Shown: one piece after another, positions 29,171-37,887 of the stretch | Layout of the letters: the number at the start of each line of letters is the position of its first letter | How positions within the stretch are numbered: the first letter of the stretch is position 1 | Program-made: the position numbers and the translations under genes | Notes under the pieces: model-generated | Database searches by the model: none | What the model saw: the letters and a program-made list of their open reading frames with translations, nothing else | What the model was told of the DNA's origin: nothing | Assembly: GCF_900101615.1 (NCBI RefSeq) | Contig: NZ_FMZX01000007.1 | Location: forward strand, 62,001 to 126,000 | Length of the DNA stretch: 64,000 nt | Direction: 5' to 3' | Origin: Belnapia rosea | GTDB taxonomy: Bacteria; Pseudomonadota; Alphaproteobacteria; Acetobacterales; Acetobacteraceae

Positions 29171-29748
29171 GACGCGGACTCCTCGATGAGACGGGAGAGG
29201 GTGGCGTGCATGTCGGCCATTTCCTCGGGCGTCGGCTTGTACATCCCGAAGATGCGGGCCATGAAAAGCCCATCTCCCGCCGCCATCACCACGCCGCCGA
29301 TGCCAGGGGCGAGGCCGTCCTCCGCCACGGCCCGGCGCATGCGGGCGATCACGGCGCGGACCGGATCGAGCAGGGCCGGATTGTGGTGGAAGGTGGCCAG
29401 GAAGACAGCCGCGGCACGGTCGCAGCGCTCGTCCGCCGCCTCCGGTGCGGGGCCGAAGCCCCAGGCCAGCGAGGCGCGGGCGACGCGCCCCGGCCCCTCC
29501 GGCTGGGCGGCGATGCCGGCGGCGAAATCCTCCTCGATGAAGGCCGCCATGCGGTCGATGAGGCCGGTGAGCAGCGCCTCCTTCGAGGCGAAGTGATAGA
29601 GCAGGCCACCCTTCGAGACACCGGCGAGGCGCGCAGCGGCATCGAGGGTGAGGCCGGCGACGCCCTTGGCGCGCACCAGCGCCTCGGCAGCATCGAGGAT
29701 GCGGGTGCGGGCATCGACAGGTGCGGAAAGGGACATGCCATCCATCAT
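29167..29748 (-). CDS. TetR/AcrR family transcriptional regulator
   Basis: 193 residues. N-terminal helix-turn-helix ILDAAEALVRAKGVAGLTLDAAARLAGVSKG...LLYHFASKEAL (about residues 17-58) typical of TetR; the C-terminal ligand domain resembles the TetR_C group found with efflux genes. First gene of an overlapping operon (tetR, small exported protein, devB, devC, devA). Perfect inverted repeats directly upstream indicate autorepression, relieved by a ligand that is probably pumped out. Start could be ATG 29748, 29745 or 29736; none has a good ribosome binding site, and the mRNA leader is very short. Confidence 0.9.
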   Translation of the reverse strand: MMDGMSLSAPVDARTRILDAAEALVRAKGVAGLTLDAAARLAGVSKGGLLYHFASKEALLTGLIDRMAAFIEEDFAAGIAAQPEGPGRVARASLAWGFGPAPEAADERCDRAAAVFLATFHHNPALLDPVRAVIARMRRAVAEDGLAPGIGGVVMAAGDGLFMARIFGMYKPTPEEMADMHATLSRLIEESAS

Positions 29749-29763
29749 GATAGCGAAAAACTA

Positions 29764-29799
29764 TACCGGCTGGACGGTATGTCAACCGTCCAGCCGGTA
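29764..29799 (-). promoter_or_regulatory. TetR operator: 36-bp perfect inverted repeat with embedded -35
   Basis: Arms TACCGGCTGGACGGT (29764-29778) and ACCGTCCAGCCGGTA (29785-29799) with a 6-bp spacer. Each arm is itself a pseudo-palindrome ACCG-N6-CGGT, so the region could hold two TetR dimers. On the minus strand the centre carries a consensus TTGACA (29780-29785) and the sequence TATAGT (29760-29765) follows, although only 14 nt apart. A T5 run downstream means it might also act as a terminator for the lpxL-like gene. Confidence 0.7.
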
Positions 29800-29809
29800 C
29801 AGAACCACC

Positions 29810-30691
29810 CTAGTTCGGCCAGCGGCGATGCAGCCAGAGCCATTCCGCCGGGCGCTCGGCGATCCAGGCGGAGAGGCGGTCGTTGATGGCGGTGGTGAGG
29901 GCGAGGATCTGCGCCTGGCGGTCCTCGCCCGGCGGCACGGGCAGCGGCGGCTCCGCCACCAGGCGGAAGCGGCAGGGACCGAGGCGCAGGACCCGGCCGG
30001 GGATGATCGGGCAGCCGAAGCGGAGCGCGAGCTGGGCGGGTGCCGGCGCGGTCATCGCCGGCAGGCCGAGCAGCGGCACGGCGATGCCGTCATTCAGCTT
30101 CTGGTCCGCCAGCATGCCGAGCACGCCGCCCTGCGACAGGAAGCGCAACGCGGCGCGGGCCCCGAGGGAGCCCTTGGGGAAGAGCGGCAGCGGCTCGCCC
30201 TCCACCGCGGCGGCGCGGCAGGCGCGGATCAGCGCATCCACCTCGGCATTGTCGGCGGCGCGGTAGACGCTGCCCATGCGGATTCCCATGGTGGCGAGCG
30301 CCGGCGGCAGGACCTCCCAGTTGCCGATATGGCCGGAGACGAGGATGGCCGGGCCGCCATGCGCGGCGATGGGCTCGAGATACTCCCGCCCCTCTATCTC
30401 CCAGGTGAGGCTCGGCAGATGCGGCAGCTCGGCGACGGTGCGGCCGAGATTCTCCCACATGTCGCGCACCACCCGGTCCCGCTCGGCGGCGGTGAGCTTC
30501 GGCAGGGCGCGGGCGAGGTTGCTGCGGGCCGTGCGCGAGACCGGCAGCAGCGGGCCGATAGTGCGGGCGATGCGGCCGCCAAGCGCCGAGGCGCGCTCCG
30601 GCCCCAGCCGGCGCGACAGGCCGAGCAACAGCCGCGCGGCCGCATATTCGACCCGGTGCAGGAAGCGCGACATGTGGGAGGTCCGTGCCAT
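29810..30691 (-). CDS. Lipid A acyltransferase, LpxL/HtrB-like
   Basis: 293 residues (287 if ATG 30673 is used, which has the better upstream GGA). One N-terminal hydrophobic helix and the acyltransferase signature H121-I-G-N-W-E126 (HX4E), plus LADQKLNDG and the C-terminal WLWLHRRWPN. It moves a secondary acyl chain from ACP to the Kdo2-lipid A precursor at the inner membrane. It lies directly behind lpxK in a four-gene lipid A operon. A second, different family member is at 50827. Confidence 0.88.
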   Translation of the reverse strand: MARTSHMSRFLHRVEYAAARLLLGLSRRLGPERASALGGRIARTIGPLLPVSRTARSNLARALPKLTAAERDRVVRDMWENLGRTVAELPHLPSLTWEIEGREYLEPIAAHGGPAILVSGHIGNWEVLPPALATMGIRMGSVYRAADNAEVDALIRACRAAAVEGEPLPLFPKGSLGARAALRFLSQGGVLGMLADQKLNDGIAVPLLGLPAMTAPAPAQLALRFGCPIIPGRVLRLGPCRFRLVAEPPLPVPPGEDRQAQILALTTAINDRLSAWIAERPAEWLWLHRRWPN

Positions 30692-30733
30692 GGAGCGTGA
30701 CCGGGGCGGCGCCCCGGCATCGCGGAGGAAGGA

Positions 30734-31723
30734 TCAGGCCGGGATCGGCACGCGCCCGGCGAGCGGGTCGAGCAGGGCCTCGATCGCCGCCGTATCCTCC
30801 CATTCCAGCCGCACGGTGACGACGGTGACGCGGCTGCGGAAGGCGGGGGGAATGCGGACGAAATCCTTGCGGGTGGTCACGGGGATGGCACGCAGCGTCT
30901 CGGCCTCGGCGAGGATCGCCCGCATGTCGCCCTCATCGAAGGGGTAGTGGTCGGCGAAGGGGGCGCGGCCGGCGATCATCGCCCCGGCTTCCTGCAGCGT
31001 GGCGAAGAATTTCTTCGGGTTGGCGATGCCGCAGAAGGCGTGCACCGGCTGGCCGGCCAGCATCGCCGCCTCGGGTCCCGGCCGAAGATGGGCGCGGAGC
31101 ACGCGGAGGCCGGGTGGCAGCAGCCGCACGGCATTCGTCTCGTCCTCGCCGATCATGACGGCGGCGCGGCAGCGGGCGGCGGCGGCGGCGACCGGCTCGC
31201 GCAGCGGGCCGGCCGGGATGATGCGGTTGTTGCCGAAGCCGAAGCTCCCGTCGATGATCAGCAGCGAGAGGTCCTTCTCCAGCGTCGGGTTCTGCAGGCC
31301 GTCATCCATGATGATGGCCTGGGCGCCGCCGGCGATGGCGGCCCGCGCCCCTGCGGCGCGGTCGGCGGAGATCCAGGCCGGGCGCTCGGCCGCCAGCAGC
31401 AGCGCCTCGTCGCCCACGGCTTGGCTGTCATGCACGGCCGGATCGACCCGGGCCGGGCCCTTCAGCCGCCCGCCATAGCCCCGCAGCAGGAATTGCACGG
31501 CGATGCCGCGATGCGCCAGGCGCTGGCCGAGGTCGAGCGCGACGGTGGTCTTGCCGGCCCCGCCCGCCGTGGCGTTGCCGCAGCAGATGACGGGCACGGG
31601 TGCCTGCCAGCCGGGCTTCGCCATGCGCCGCGCCGTCGCCGCCTCATAGAAGGAGGCGATGGGGGACAGCAGCAGCGGCATCAGGCCAGAGCCGTCGCCG
31701 CCCCAGAATGCGGGTGCGCGCAT
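30734..31723 (-). CDS. lpxK: Tetraacyldisaccharide 4'-kinase
   Basis: 329 residues. P-loop GNATAGGAGKTT at about 49-60 close to an N-terminal membrane-associating helix, followed by the second-substrate region MDDGLQNPTLEKDLSLLIIDG. It phosphorylates the 4' position of the lipid A disaccharide. ATG 31723 chosen; a TTG three bases earlier is the only alternative nearby. Between waaA and the lpxL-like gene, the usual alphaproteobacterial order. Confidence 0.95.
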   Translation of the reverse strand: MRAPAFWGGDGSGLMPLLLSPIASFYEAATARRMAKPGWQAPVPVICCGNATAGGAGKTTVALDLGQRLAHRGIAVQFLLRGYGGRLKGPARVDPAVHDSQAVGDEALLLAAERPAWISADRAAGARAAIAGGAQAIIMDDGLQNPTLEKDLSLLIIDGSFGFGNNRIIPAGPLREPVAAAAARCRAAVMIGEDETNAVRLLPPGLRVLRAHLRPGPEAAMLAGQPVHAFCGIANPKKFFATLQEAGAMIAGRAPFADHYPFDEGDMRAILAEAETLRAIPVTTRKDFVRIPPAFRSRVTVVTVRLEWEDTAAIEALLDPLAGRVPIPA

Positions 31724-31738
31724 CAACCTGCGGTCATC

Positions 31739-33058
31739 TCAATGGGCATCGGGCGTCGATCGGTCCTCGTCCCCCAGGGCACTGGCCGGCAGCAGCCGGA
31801 GCAGCGCCTCGGCCACCTCATCCGGCAGGGCGTCCGCCGACGCGATGGCGACGGCGGCGGCGTCTGCCAGATTCCGGCCATGATCCGGGTTGGATAGCAC
31901 AGCGCGAATGGCCGCGGCCAGCGCCGCCGCCTCGGCCGGGCGGACCAGGCGCGCCGCCCCCGCCGCCAGCAGCCGGGCGACGATATCGGCGAAATTCGCC
32001 GTATGCGGGCCGAGCAGGATGGGGCAGCCGAGCCGCGCCGGCTCCAGCGGGTTCTGCCCGCCATGCGGCACCAGCGAACCGCCGACCAGCGCGACCCCGG
32101 CGAGGCGGTAGAGGATGCCGAGCTCGCCCAACGTGTCGGCGATGTAGAGCTCGGTCCCCGGCCCCGGCAGGGCACCGGTGCTGCGGCGGCAGGCGGAGAG
32201 GCCGCCGGCCTCGGCCACAATCGCGGCGCCGCGCTCCGGGTGGCGCGGGGCGAGGATGGTCAGCAGCCCGGGGAATTCGCCGGCAAGCTGCCGATGCGCC
32301 TCGATCAGCATCGCCTCCTCGCCCGGATGGGTCTGGGCGCCGAGCAGCACGGGGCGATGGCCGATGGCGGCCTGGAGCGCGGCGAGCGCCGCCGGGTCGG
32401 CCGGCAAGGGCGGCGCGGCCTCCTTCAGATTGCCCGGCGCACTGACGGCGCGGGCGCCGAGCGCGGCGAAGCGGGCGGCATCGGCCGGGCTCTGCGCCAG
32501 GATGAGGGTGAAGGCGGCCATCAGCTCCCGCCCCAGCGCCGGGGCGAGGCGCCAGCGGGCGGCGGAGCGGGCCGAGAGCCGTCCATTGATCAGGGCGAGC
32601 GGCAGGCGCCGGGCATGAGCGGTGCGCAACAGGTTGGGCCAGAGCTCCGACTCGACCATGCCGGCGGCATCGGGGCGCCAGCCATCGAGGAAACGGCCGA
32701 CCCAGGAGGGGACATCGAGCGGAACGAAGCGGTGGATCACCCGGGGCCGGAGGGCGGGCGGCAGCCGGCGCTCCAGCAGGGCGGCGCTGGTCACGGTGCC
32801 GGTGGTCAGCAGGATCGACAGGGTGGGCGCGCGGCGCGCCAGCGCATCGAGCACCGGCAGGAGCGAGAGCGTTTCCCCGATGCTGGCCGCGTGCAGCCAG
32901 AGCAAGGGGCCGGGCGGGCGGGCGATGCCGCAGCCGCGGCGCTCCGCCAGGCGCCCGGCCAGTTCCTTGCCACGGCGGCAACGGAGGCGCAGCCAGAGGG
33001 GCAGCACCGGCGCGGCGAGCGTGGCGCCGCACCGCCAGGCGAGGCTGGCAAGGCTCAT
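31739..33058 (-). CDS. waaA: 3-deoxy-D-manno-octulosonic acid transferase
   Basis: 439 residues. GT30 family: N-terminal anchor, WLHAASIGET with the catalytic Glu, SELWPN at about 137-142 and the C-terminal donor-binding GGSLVPHGGQNPLEPA. It adds Kdo to lipid IVA using CMP-Kdo. The start overlaps the DUF374 stop by 4 nt and the next gene (lpxK) begins 15 nt after its stop. Operonic with the other lipid A genes. Confidence 0.95.
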   Translation of the reverse strand: MSLASLAWRCGATLAAPVLPLWLRLRCRRGKELAGRLAERRGCGIARPPGPLLWLHAASIGETLSLLPVLDALARRAPTLSILLTTGTVTSAALLERRLPPALRPRVIHRFVPLDVPSWVGRFLDGWRPDAAGMVESELWPNLLRTAHARRLPLALINGRLSARSAARWRLAPALGRELMAAFTLILAQSPADAARFAALGARAVSAPGNLKEAAPPLPADPAALAALQAAIGHRPVLLGAQTHPGEEAMLIEAHRQLAGEFPGLLTILAPRHPERGAAIVAEAGGLSACRRSTGALPGPGTELYIADTLGELGILYRLAGVALVGGSLVPHGGQNPLEPARLGCPILLGPHTANFADIVARLLAAGAARLVRPAEAAALAAAIRAVLSNPDHGRNLADAAAVAIASADALPDEVAEALLRLLPASALGDEDRSTPDAH

Positions 33059-33759
33059 GCGGCGCGGCCGATCCAGGCATCGGCCGCCTCGCAGGCGGCG
33101 GTCAGCGCCGCCTCGATCGCCGGCAGGGCGGCAAGCGGCGCGGTGCGGTCCACCGGCACCGGCGGCCCCATCACCAGCACGCCGCGGGCGAAGGGCAGCG
33201 GCAGCACCATGCGGTCCCAGCTACCCAGGACCTGGACGCGGCTGGTGCGGGCGGCGCAGGGCAGCACCGGCACATCGGCGAGCGCCGCGAGCTGGGCAAC
33301 GCCCGGCGCCGCCTGACGGCGTGGGCCGCGCGGCCCGTCCGGGGTGATGACGACCATATCCCCCTGCCCCAGCACCCGCAGCAGCACCCGCATCCCGGCC
33401 GCGCCGCCGCGCGAGGAGGAGGCATGCACCAGCTCCAGACGGAAGCGGCGGACGATATCGCCGATGAAGCGCCCATCGCGATGGCGCGAGACGAGGACAT
33501 GGGCACGTGTGCCAGCAAGGCGCGGCTCCGCGGCGCGGGCGCGCAGCCAGAGCATCGGCATCATCGGCAGGCGCTCATGCCAGAAGGCGGCGAGGATGGG
33601 CCGGGGCTTCGCGCCCTCCCCTGGGCCGAGCGCGGCTGCCAGATGGGCCTCTCCCAGCAGGGTCCAGCGCGTGGTGCGGAAGACCAGGGACAGATAGAGG
33701 CCGAGCAGCCGGGCAAAGGCCGCCTGGGTGGTGGGATGCCGGATCAGGCGGCGGAGCAT
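33055..33759 (-). CDS. DUF374 lysophospholipid acyltransferase family protein
   Basis: 234 residues. Starts with a helix, then AFWHERLPMMPML (DUF374 signature), SRHRDGRFIGDIVRRF and ITPDGPRGPRR. DUF374 proteins precede waaA in many alphaproteobacterial lipid A operons and share the PlsC/LpxL-like fold. Their acyl acceptor is not established; a lipid A role is suggested by context. First gene of the operon DUF374-waaA-lpxK-lpxL. Confidence 0.87.
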   Translation of the reverse strand: MLRRLIRHPTTQAAFARLLGLYLSLVFRTTRWTLLGEAHLAAALGPGEGAKPRPILAAFWHERLPMMPMLWLRARAAEPRLAGTRAHVLVSRHRDGRFIGDIVRRFRLELVHASSSRGGAAGMRVLLRVLGQGDMVVITPDGPRGPRRQAAPGVAQLAALADVPVLPCAARTSRVQVLGSWDRMVLPLPFARGVLVMGPPVPVDRTAPLAALPAIEAALTAACEAADAWIGRAA

Positions 33760-33862
33760 GGGGGGCGGAGCATGGCGGGGCGGACGCCCCTAGCATGCCC
33801 CATGCGGTGCCGGAATAGGGCGCGCCGCCGGCAGCGGCGCCAGGCTCAGGCGAGAGCGCGTA

Positions 33863-34048
33863 TCAGGCGAAGACGCTCTTCCGGCGGAGCGCCAGGACGG
33901 CGGCGGCGAGGCCGCTGGTCAGGGAGACGAGGCCGAGCATCGGGGCCGCCAGCAGGATCATCGAGGCACCGGCGGTTCCGAGGGCGAAGCCGACGACGAG
34001 AAGGCCGGCGACGGCGGCAATGACGGCCAGGAAGCAGAGCGGAATCAT
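33863..34048 (-). CDS. Small two-helix membrane protein, hypothetical
   Basis: 61 residues, two predicted membrane helices (about 3-25 and 29-52) and a short basic C-terminal tail RRKSVFA. ATG 34048 has GGAGG 6-7 nt upstream, which makes translation likely. No family recognised. It stands alone between the lipid A operon and the Tim44-domain gene. Confidence 0.6.
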   Translation of the reverse strand: MIPLCFLAVIAAVAGLLVVGFALGTAGASMILLAAPMLGLVSLTSGLAAAVLALRRKSVFA

Positions 34049-34182
34049 CGGAAGCCTCCGGCATTGGGGACAAATCTTGCCATGGTTATGCCATGATTTG
34101 GTCCCAGCCGGCCACAATTACGGCAACGCCGCCATCCCCTTTCGGAGATGGCGGCGCAATTATGACGCAGGCGTGAAAGCGG

Positions 34183-35136
34183 TCAGCCGGTCTGCTGGAT
34201 GGCGGAGAGCACCCACGGGCCACCCTGGACCCGCATGAAGGTCCAGAGTTCGGTCGCCTCGGTCCGGCGATTCGGGTCGCCCTCGACCACCGTGCCGTCG
34301 CTGATGCGGCGGGTCACGTCGATCTGCGAGAAGCGCATCGCCACGGTGGCGAATTCGCGGCTGCCCTCGCGCCAGGCCTCGGCCAGGTCGCCCTGCTCCA
34401 GCTTCACGTCGCGGGTCTCGTTGCGGAGGCCGCGGCTATGCAGCTTGGCGAGGTCGTCGCCGAAATAGCGCAGCATCTCCGGCGTGGCGACGGCGCGCAT
34501 GAGCCCCTCGTCCTGCCGGTTCCAGGCCTCGTTCACCCGCAGCAGGGCGTTCTCGAAGGCCTGGAAATCGGCCGGCGTGACCTGGATGGCGCTGGACGGC
34601 GCGGCACCGGCGCTGCCGCCGCGTATCAGGCCGTCCGGCGCGCCGCCCTGGGCCTCACGGGCCATGCCGCCCGGCATTCCCGCCATGGCGGGCTGCGGCT
34701 GGCGGCGACGGATGAAGCCCATCACCAGCCGCACCAGCAGGAAGATGAGGCCGATCTGCAGCAGCAGGCCGAAGATGGAGCCGATGCCCGTGAAGCCACT
34801 GAACAGCCCATTGCCGAAGAGCAGACCGCCGAGGCCGACGCCGATCAGGCCGCCCATCAGCCCCGCCATGAAGGGCGAGCGTGAGAAGAAGCCGCCAGCG
34901 GGGTTGGGCTGGCCGATCGGCGGGCGCGTGGCCTGCTGGCCGGCGGACGGGCGCGCAGGCTCCATCGAGCGTTCCATCGGCCGGGCGGCATTGGGTGCGG
35001 TATTGGTGCTGGGCGGGGCGCTGTAGGTGCGGCTGCCGCGGCTGCCCACCGAGGAACCGCCACCCGGCCGCGCATCCGCGAGCGCAGGGGCCAGTGCCAG
35101 GACAGCGGCGGCAAGGAACAGGACGGGGCGACGCAT
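34183..35136 (-). CDS. Tim44-like domain protein, membrane-anchored
   Basis: 317 residues. Signal peptide or anchor at 1-24, a Ser/Pro/Ala-rich linker of ~70 residues, glycine-rich hydrophobic stretches (about 88-145, including MAGLMGGLIGVGLGGLLFG) and a C-terminal Tim44/MBA1-like domain from about 185 with WNRQDEGLMRAVATPEML and ATELWTFMRVQGGPWVLSAIQQ. Bacterial Tim44-like proteins (TimA and relatives) sit at the inner membrane; proposed roles in membrane protein assembly are unproven. ATG 35136 follows GGAGGT. Confidence 0.83.
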   Translation of the reverse strand: MRRPVLFLAAAVLALAPALADARPGGGSSVGSRGSRTYSAPPSTNTAPNAARPMERSMEPARPSAGQQATRPPIGQPNPAGGFFSRSPFMAGLMGGLIGVGLGGLLFGNGLFSGFTGIGSIFGLLLQIGLIFLLVRLVMGFIRRRQPQPAMAGMPGGMAREAQGGAPDGLIRGGSAGAAPSSAIQVTPADFQAFENALLRVNEAWNRQDEGLMRAVATPEMLRYFGDDLAKLHSRGLRNETRDVKLEQGDLAEAWREGSREFATVAMRFSQIDVTRRISDGTVVEGDPNRRTEATELWTFMRVQGGPWVLSAIQQTG

Positions 35137-35235
35137 GAAGGCTGGACCTCCGGATTTCTGAATTATCGGCAATATAGGGAGCCGAGCCCGGGATTGCGAC
35201 AGGCTTCGGTGCGGAATGGCCAGCCCTACCTGTCC

Positions 35236-36918
35236 CTAGGCGGCGCGGACGTTCCGGAGGAACTCATCCACCTCGCCATGCAGCAGCTCCGATTGCTGAG
35301 CCAGTTCGGCGGCGGAGGCGCGCACCTGGGTGGCGGCTGCGCCGGTCGCCGTCGCGCCCTCGATGAGGTCGCCGGCGAAGCGCGCCACCGCTTCCGTCCC
35401 CGTCGCCGCGCTGGAGACAGCGCGGATGATCTCCTGCGTGGCGCCACTCTGCTCTTCGGCCGCGGCGGCGACCTGCGCGGCGATTCCCTCGACTCGGCTG
35501 ATATAGGTGACGATCTCCCGGATGGCCTGGACCGAGGCGGCGGTCTGGGCCTGCATGGCGCCGATCTGGGCGCCGATCTCCTCCGTCGCGCGGGCGGTTT
35601 GCGCGGCGAGTTGCTTCACCTCCCCGGCGACGACGGCGAAGCCCTTGCCATGTTCACCGGCACGCGCGGATTCGATGGTGGCATTCAGTGCCAGCAGATT
35701 GGTCTGGGCGGCGATGTCGCTGATCAGCCGCACCACATCGCCGATCCGCTGGGCCGATTCCGCCAGCGCATTGACCGTATTGTTGCTGGAGGCGGCACTC
35801 TCGGCGGCCTGCCGGGCGATCTGGGCGGTGTCGTTGATCTGGCGGGTGATCTCGCCGATCGAGGCACCGAGCTCCTCCGCGGCGGAGGCGACGGTGCTGA
35901 CCGAATGGGAGGCATCGCCCGCAGCATGGGAGACGCCGCCGGCCTGCGCCTCGCCACGCCGGGCGGTCTCGGTCATGCTGCCGGCCATGGCCTCGAGCTC
36001 GGTGACCGCGGCGGCGACGGTGCGGAACGCGCCGGCCGCGCTGGCCTCGAACTGCCGGATCAGCCCGGCCAGGGTCTCGGCGCGGCGGAGCTTGGAGGCG
36101 GCCTCCTCGACGGCGGCGGCATCGGCATGCCGCTTGGCGATCAGCGTGGCCTTGAAGCTGCCCAGACGCAGGGCGAAACCGCCCATCTCGGTCCGGGCCG
36201 GCAGGGGGGGCACTTCGGCCGCGAGGTCGCCGGCGGCCAGGCGCTCCATCGGCTGCGCCACCGCGTCGATATCGCGGCGGAGACCGCGCATGATCCAGGT
36301 GGCGGCGCCGGCCGCGGCCAGGATGCAGGCGCCGAGCATGGCCAGGATCACGGCGAAGCCGGTCCGCACACCCCGCGCCGCCGTCTCACCGGCGCGGTCG
36401 GAACCCCGGGCTTTGATCTCGATCAGCCGGTCGAGCGTCTCCCGGACCTGGCGGAACTCGCCGGTTGCCTCGGTCTGGTAGAGGGCGACCGCCTCGGCAT
36501 TCTCGTTCCGGCGGGACAAGGCAAGGATCCGCTCCGCCAGGCGCGTATAGTCGGCCCAGCGCCGGCTGAACTCCGCATAGGTCGCACCCTCCTCCGCCTC
36601 GCTGATCAGGCCCGCATAGGACCTGCGGACCTCCTCGACGAGGCGCAGGACCTCCACCATCTCCTGGTCGATCTGCGCCATCCGGCCTGCATCGGTGTTC
36701 AGGATGTGCAGCGGCAGGAGGGACCGGTAGCGCTGGGACAGCTGGGTGATCCGGCCGGCGGCCTGCACGCTGGGCAGCCAATTCGTGGTGATCTCGGTGA
36801 CGGTGCCCGCCAGGGCCGAGAAGCGGTGGAGCGCGAAGCCCCCCAATAGGCAGGTGGTCAGCGTCAGCACCGCCAGGGCAGCGCCAACCTTCTCGCGGAT
36901 ACGCAAGGATGCCAGCAT
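35236..36918 (-). CDS. Methyl-accepting chemotaxis protein
   Basis: 560 residues. TM1 at about 10-32, a four-helix-bundle ligand domain (~33-190), TM2 at about 196-218, a HAMP-like stretch, and a long signalling coiled coil whose hairpin tip is [23 protein letters not shown]. It senses small molecules and signals to CheA/CheW. No che genes are nearby. ATG 36918 with AGGA 6 nt upstream is chosen over ATG 36921. No C-terminal NWETF-type pentapeptide is visible. Confidence 0.92.
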   Translation of the reverse strand: MLASLRIREKVGAALAVLTLTTCLLGGFALHRFSALAGTVTEITTNWLPSVQAAGRITQLSQRYRSLLPLHILNTDAGRMAQIDQEMVEVLRLVEEVRRSYAGLISEAEEGATYAEFSRRWADYTRLAERILALSRRNENAEAVALYQTEATGEFRQVRETLDRLIEIKARGSDRAGETAARGVRTGFAVILAMLGACILAAAGAATWIMRGLRRDIDAVAQPMERLAAGDLAAEVPPLPARTEMGGFALRLGSFKATLIAKRHADAAAVEEAASKLRRAETLAGLIRQFEASAAGAFRTVAAAVTELEAMAGSMTETARRGEAQAGGVSHAAGDASHSVSTVASAAEELGASIGEITRQINDTAQIARQAAESAASSNNTVNALAESAQRIGDVVRLISDIAAQTNLLALNATIESARAGEHGKGFAVVAGEVKQLAAQTARATEEIGAQIGAMQAQTAASVQAIREIVTYISRVEGIAAQVAAAAEEQSGATQEIIRAVSSAATGTEAVARFAGDLIEGATATGAAATQVRASAAELAQQSELLHGEVDEFLRNVRAA

Positions 36919-36961
36919 CATCCGTCCTTTTCGAATGCGGCGGAGGATGGCGGACAGATCC

Positions 36962-37765
36962 CTAATTCGGCGTAAATCCCCGCCCGCCGGGCAAGGCCAG
37001 CTCACGGGCGAAGAAGCCCGCGACATGCCCGGCGGAGATGGTGGCGAGGCCCGGCCAGGGCAGTACCTCCACCCTTCCCTCCCCGTCCGGGGCCGGATGG
37101 AGCAGCCGGCTCTCGAGCCCGAATCCCGGATGGTCCCAGGCATAGCTGGCGCCCCGGTACTCGATCCGCCGCACGGCCGCACCGGCCCGCGCCAGGGCGG
37201 CGGCGGCACCGCGGCAATCCTCCACGCGGTTCGCCGTGTCCGCCCCGCCATGCAGGAGGAGGATGGGCTGGCCCGGCCAGGCGCCGTCGGGCAAGCGGGC
37301 CAGGCCCTCGCAGCCGGGATAGAGCAGCGCCCGCGCGGCGAGCGGCAGGCCGGGCGCCAATGCCGCGGCGGCGCCGGCGCCGAAGCCGAGGGCACCGACC
37401 CGCCGGGCATCGACCCTGGGATCGGCAGCCAGCGCCGCGAGGCTGGCAACCAGCGCCTCGCCCGGCTCGGCGACATCCAGGATCTCGAAGGCGGCGAGTC
37501 CGGCGCCCAGCAGGTGGCGGATATAGGGCTCGGCCCGCGGATCGGGGCCGAGGCGGTCATGCAGCACCGCCACGGCGGCGACAGGCGGGCGGATGCCGGG
37601 CGGCAGGGTCAGGGTCGCCGCCAGCGGCGCCATGGGGAAGGGCTGCGGCTGGGGCTCGGCCTCGGGGAGATATTCGGGCGAGGCCGCCGCAGGGCCGGGG
37701 CGGAGCAGTGCCGCGGCAAGCAGGCCGCAGAGCCGGCGGCGGGTCGGGGCTTGGGGATGGGGCAT
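36962..37765 (-). CDS. Dienelactone hydrolase-like alpha/beta hydrolase lacking the nucleophile
   Basis: 267 residues with an N-terminal signal-like [13 protein letters not shown] region, so probably exported. The alpha/beta hydrolase acid ([13 protein letters not shown]) and histidine (YAWDHPGFG) are recognisable, but the nucleophile elbow reads GFGAGA: the Cys or Ser expected in G-x-C/S-x-G is glycine. It is therefore probably non-catalytic, or uses another residue. Located 43 nt upstream of the chemoreceptor start on the same strand; a link to chemosensing is speculative. Confidence 0.7.
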   Translation of the reverse strand: MPHPQAPTRRRLCGLLAAALLRPGPAAASPEYLPEAEPQPQPFPMAPLAATLTLPPGIRPPVAAVAVLHDRLGPDPRAEPYIRHLLGAGLAAFEILDVAEPGEALVASLAALAADPRVDARRVGALGFGAGAAAALAPGLPLAARALLYPGCEGLARLPDGAWPGQPILLLHGGADTANRVEDCRGAAAALARAGAAVRRIEYRGASYAWDHPGFGLESRLLHPAPDGEGRVEVLPWPGLATISAGHVAGFFARELALPGGRGFTPN

Positions 37766-37843
37766 CGCAGCCTCCTGCGCCCGCCGGGGATGCGGCGGTG
37801 GCAGGAGAGTGCGGGGCGGGCCGTCAGCGGAGCGTGATCCTTG

Positions 37844-37873
37844 CGTGAGCCGGCGGAATCACCGCCGCTCACG
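37844..37873. terminator. Hairpin after tldE/pmbA
   Basis: Arms CGTGAGCCGGCGG and CCGCCGCTCACG around AATCA, with a one-base bulge. It lies 15 nt past the TldE stop. No clear U-tract. Confidence 0.35.
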
Positions 37874-37887
37874 TTGCGCAGGCGTGC

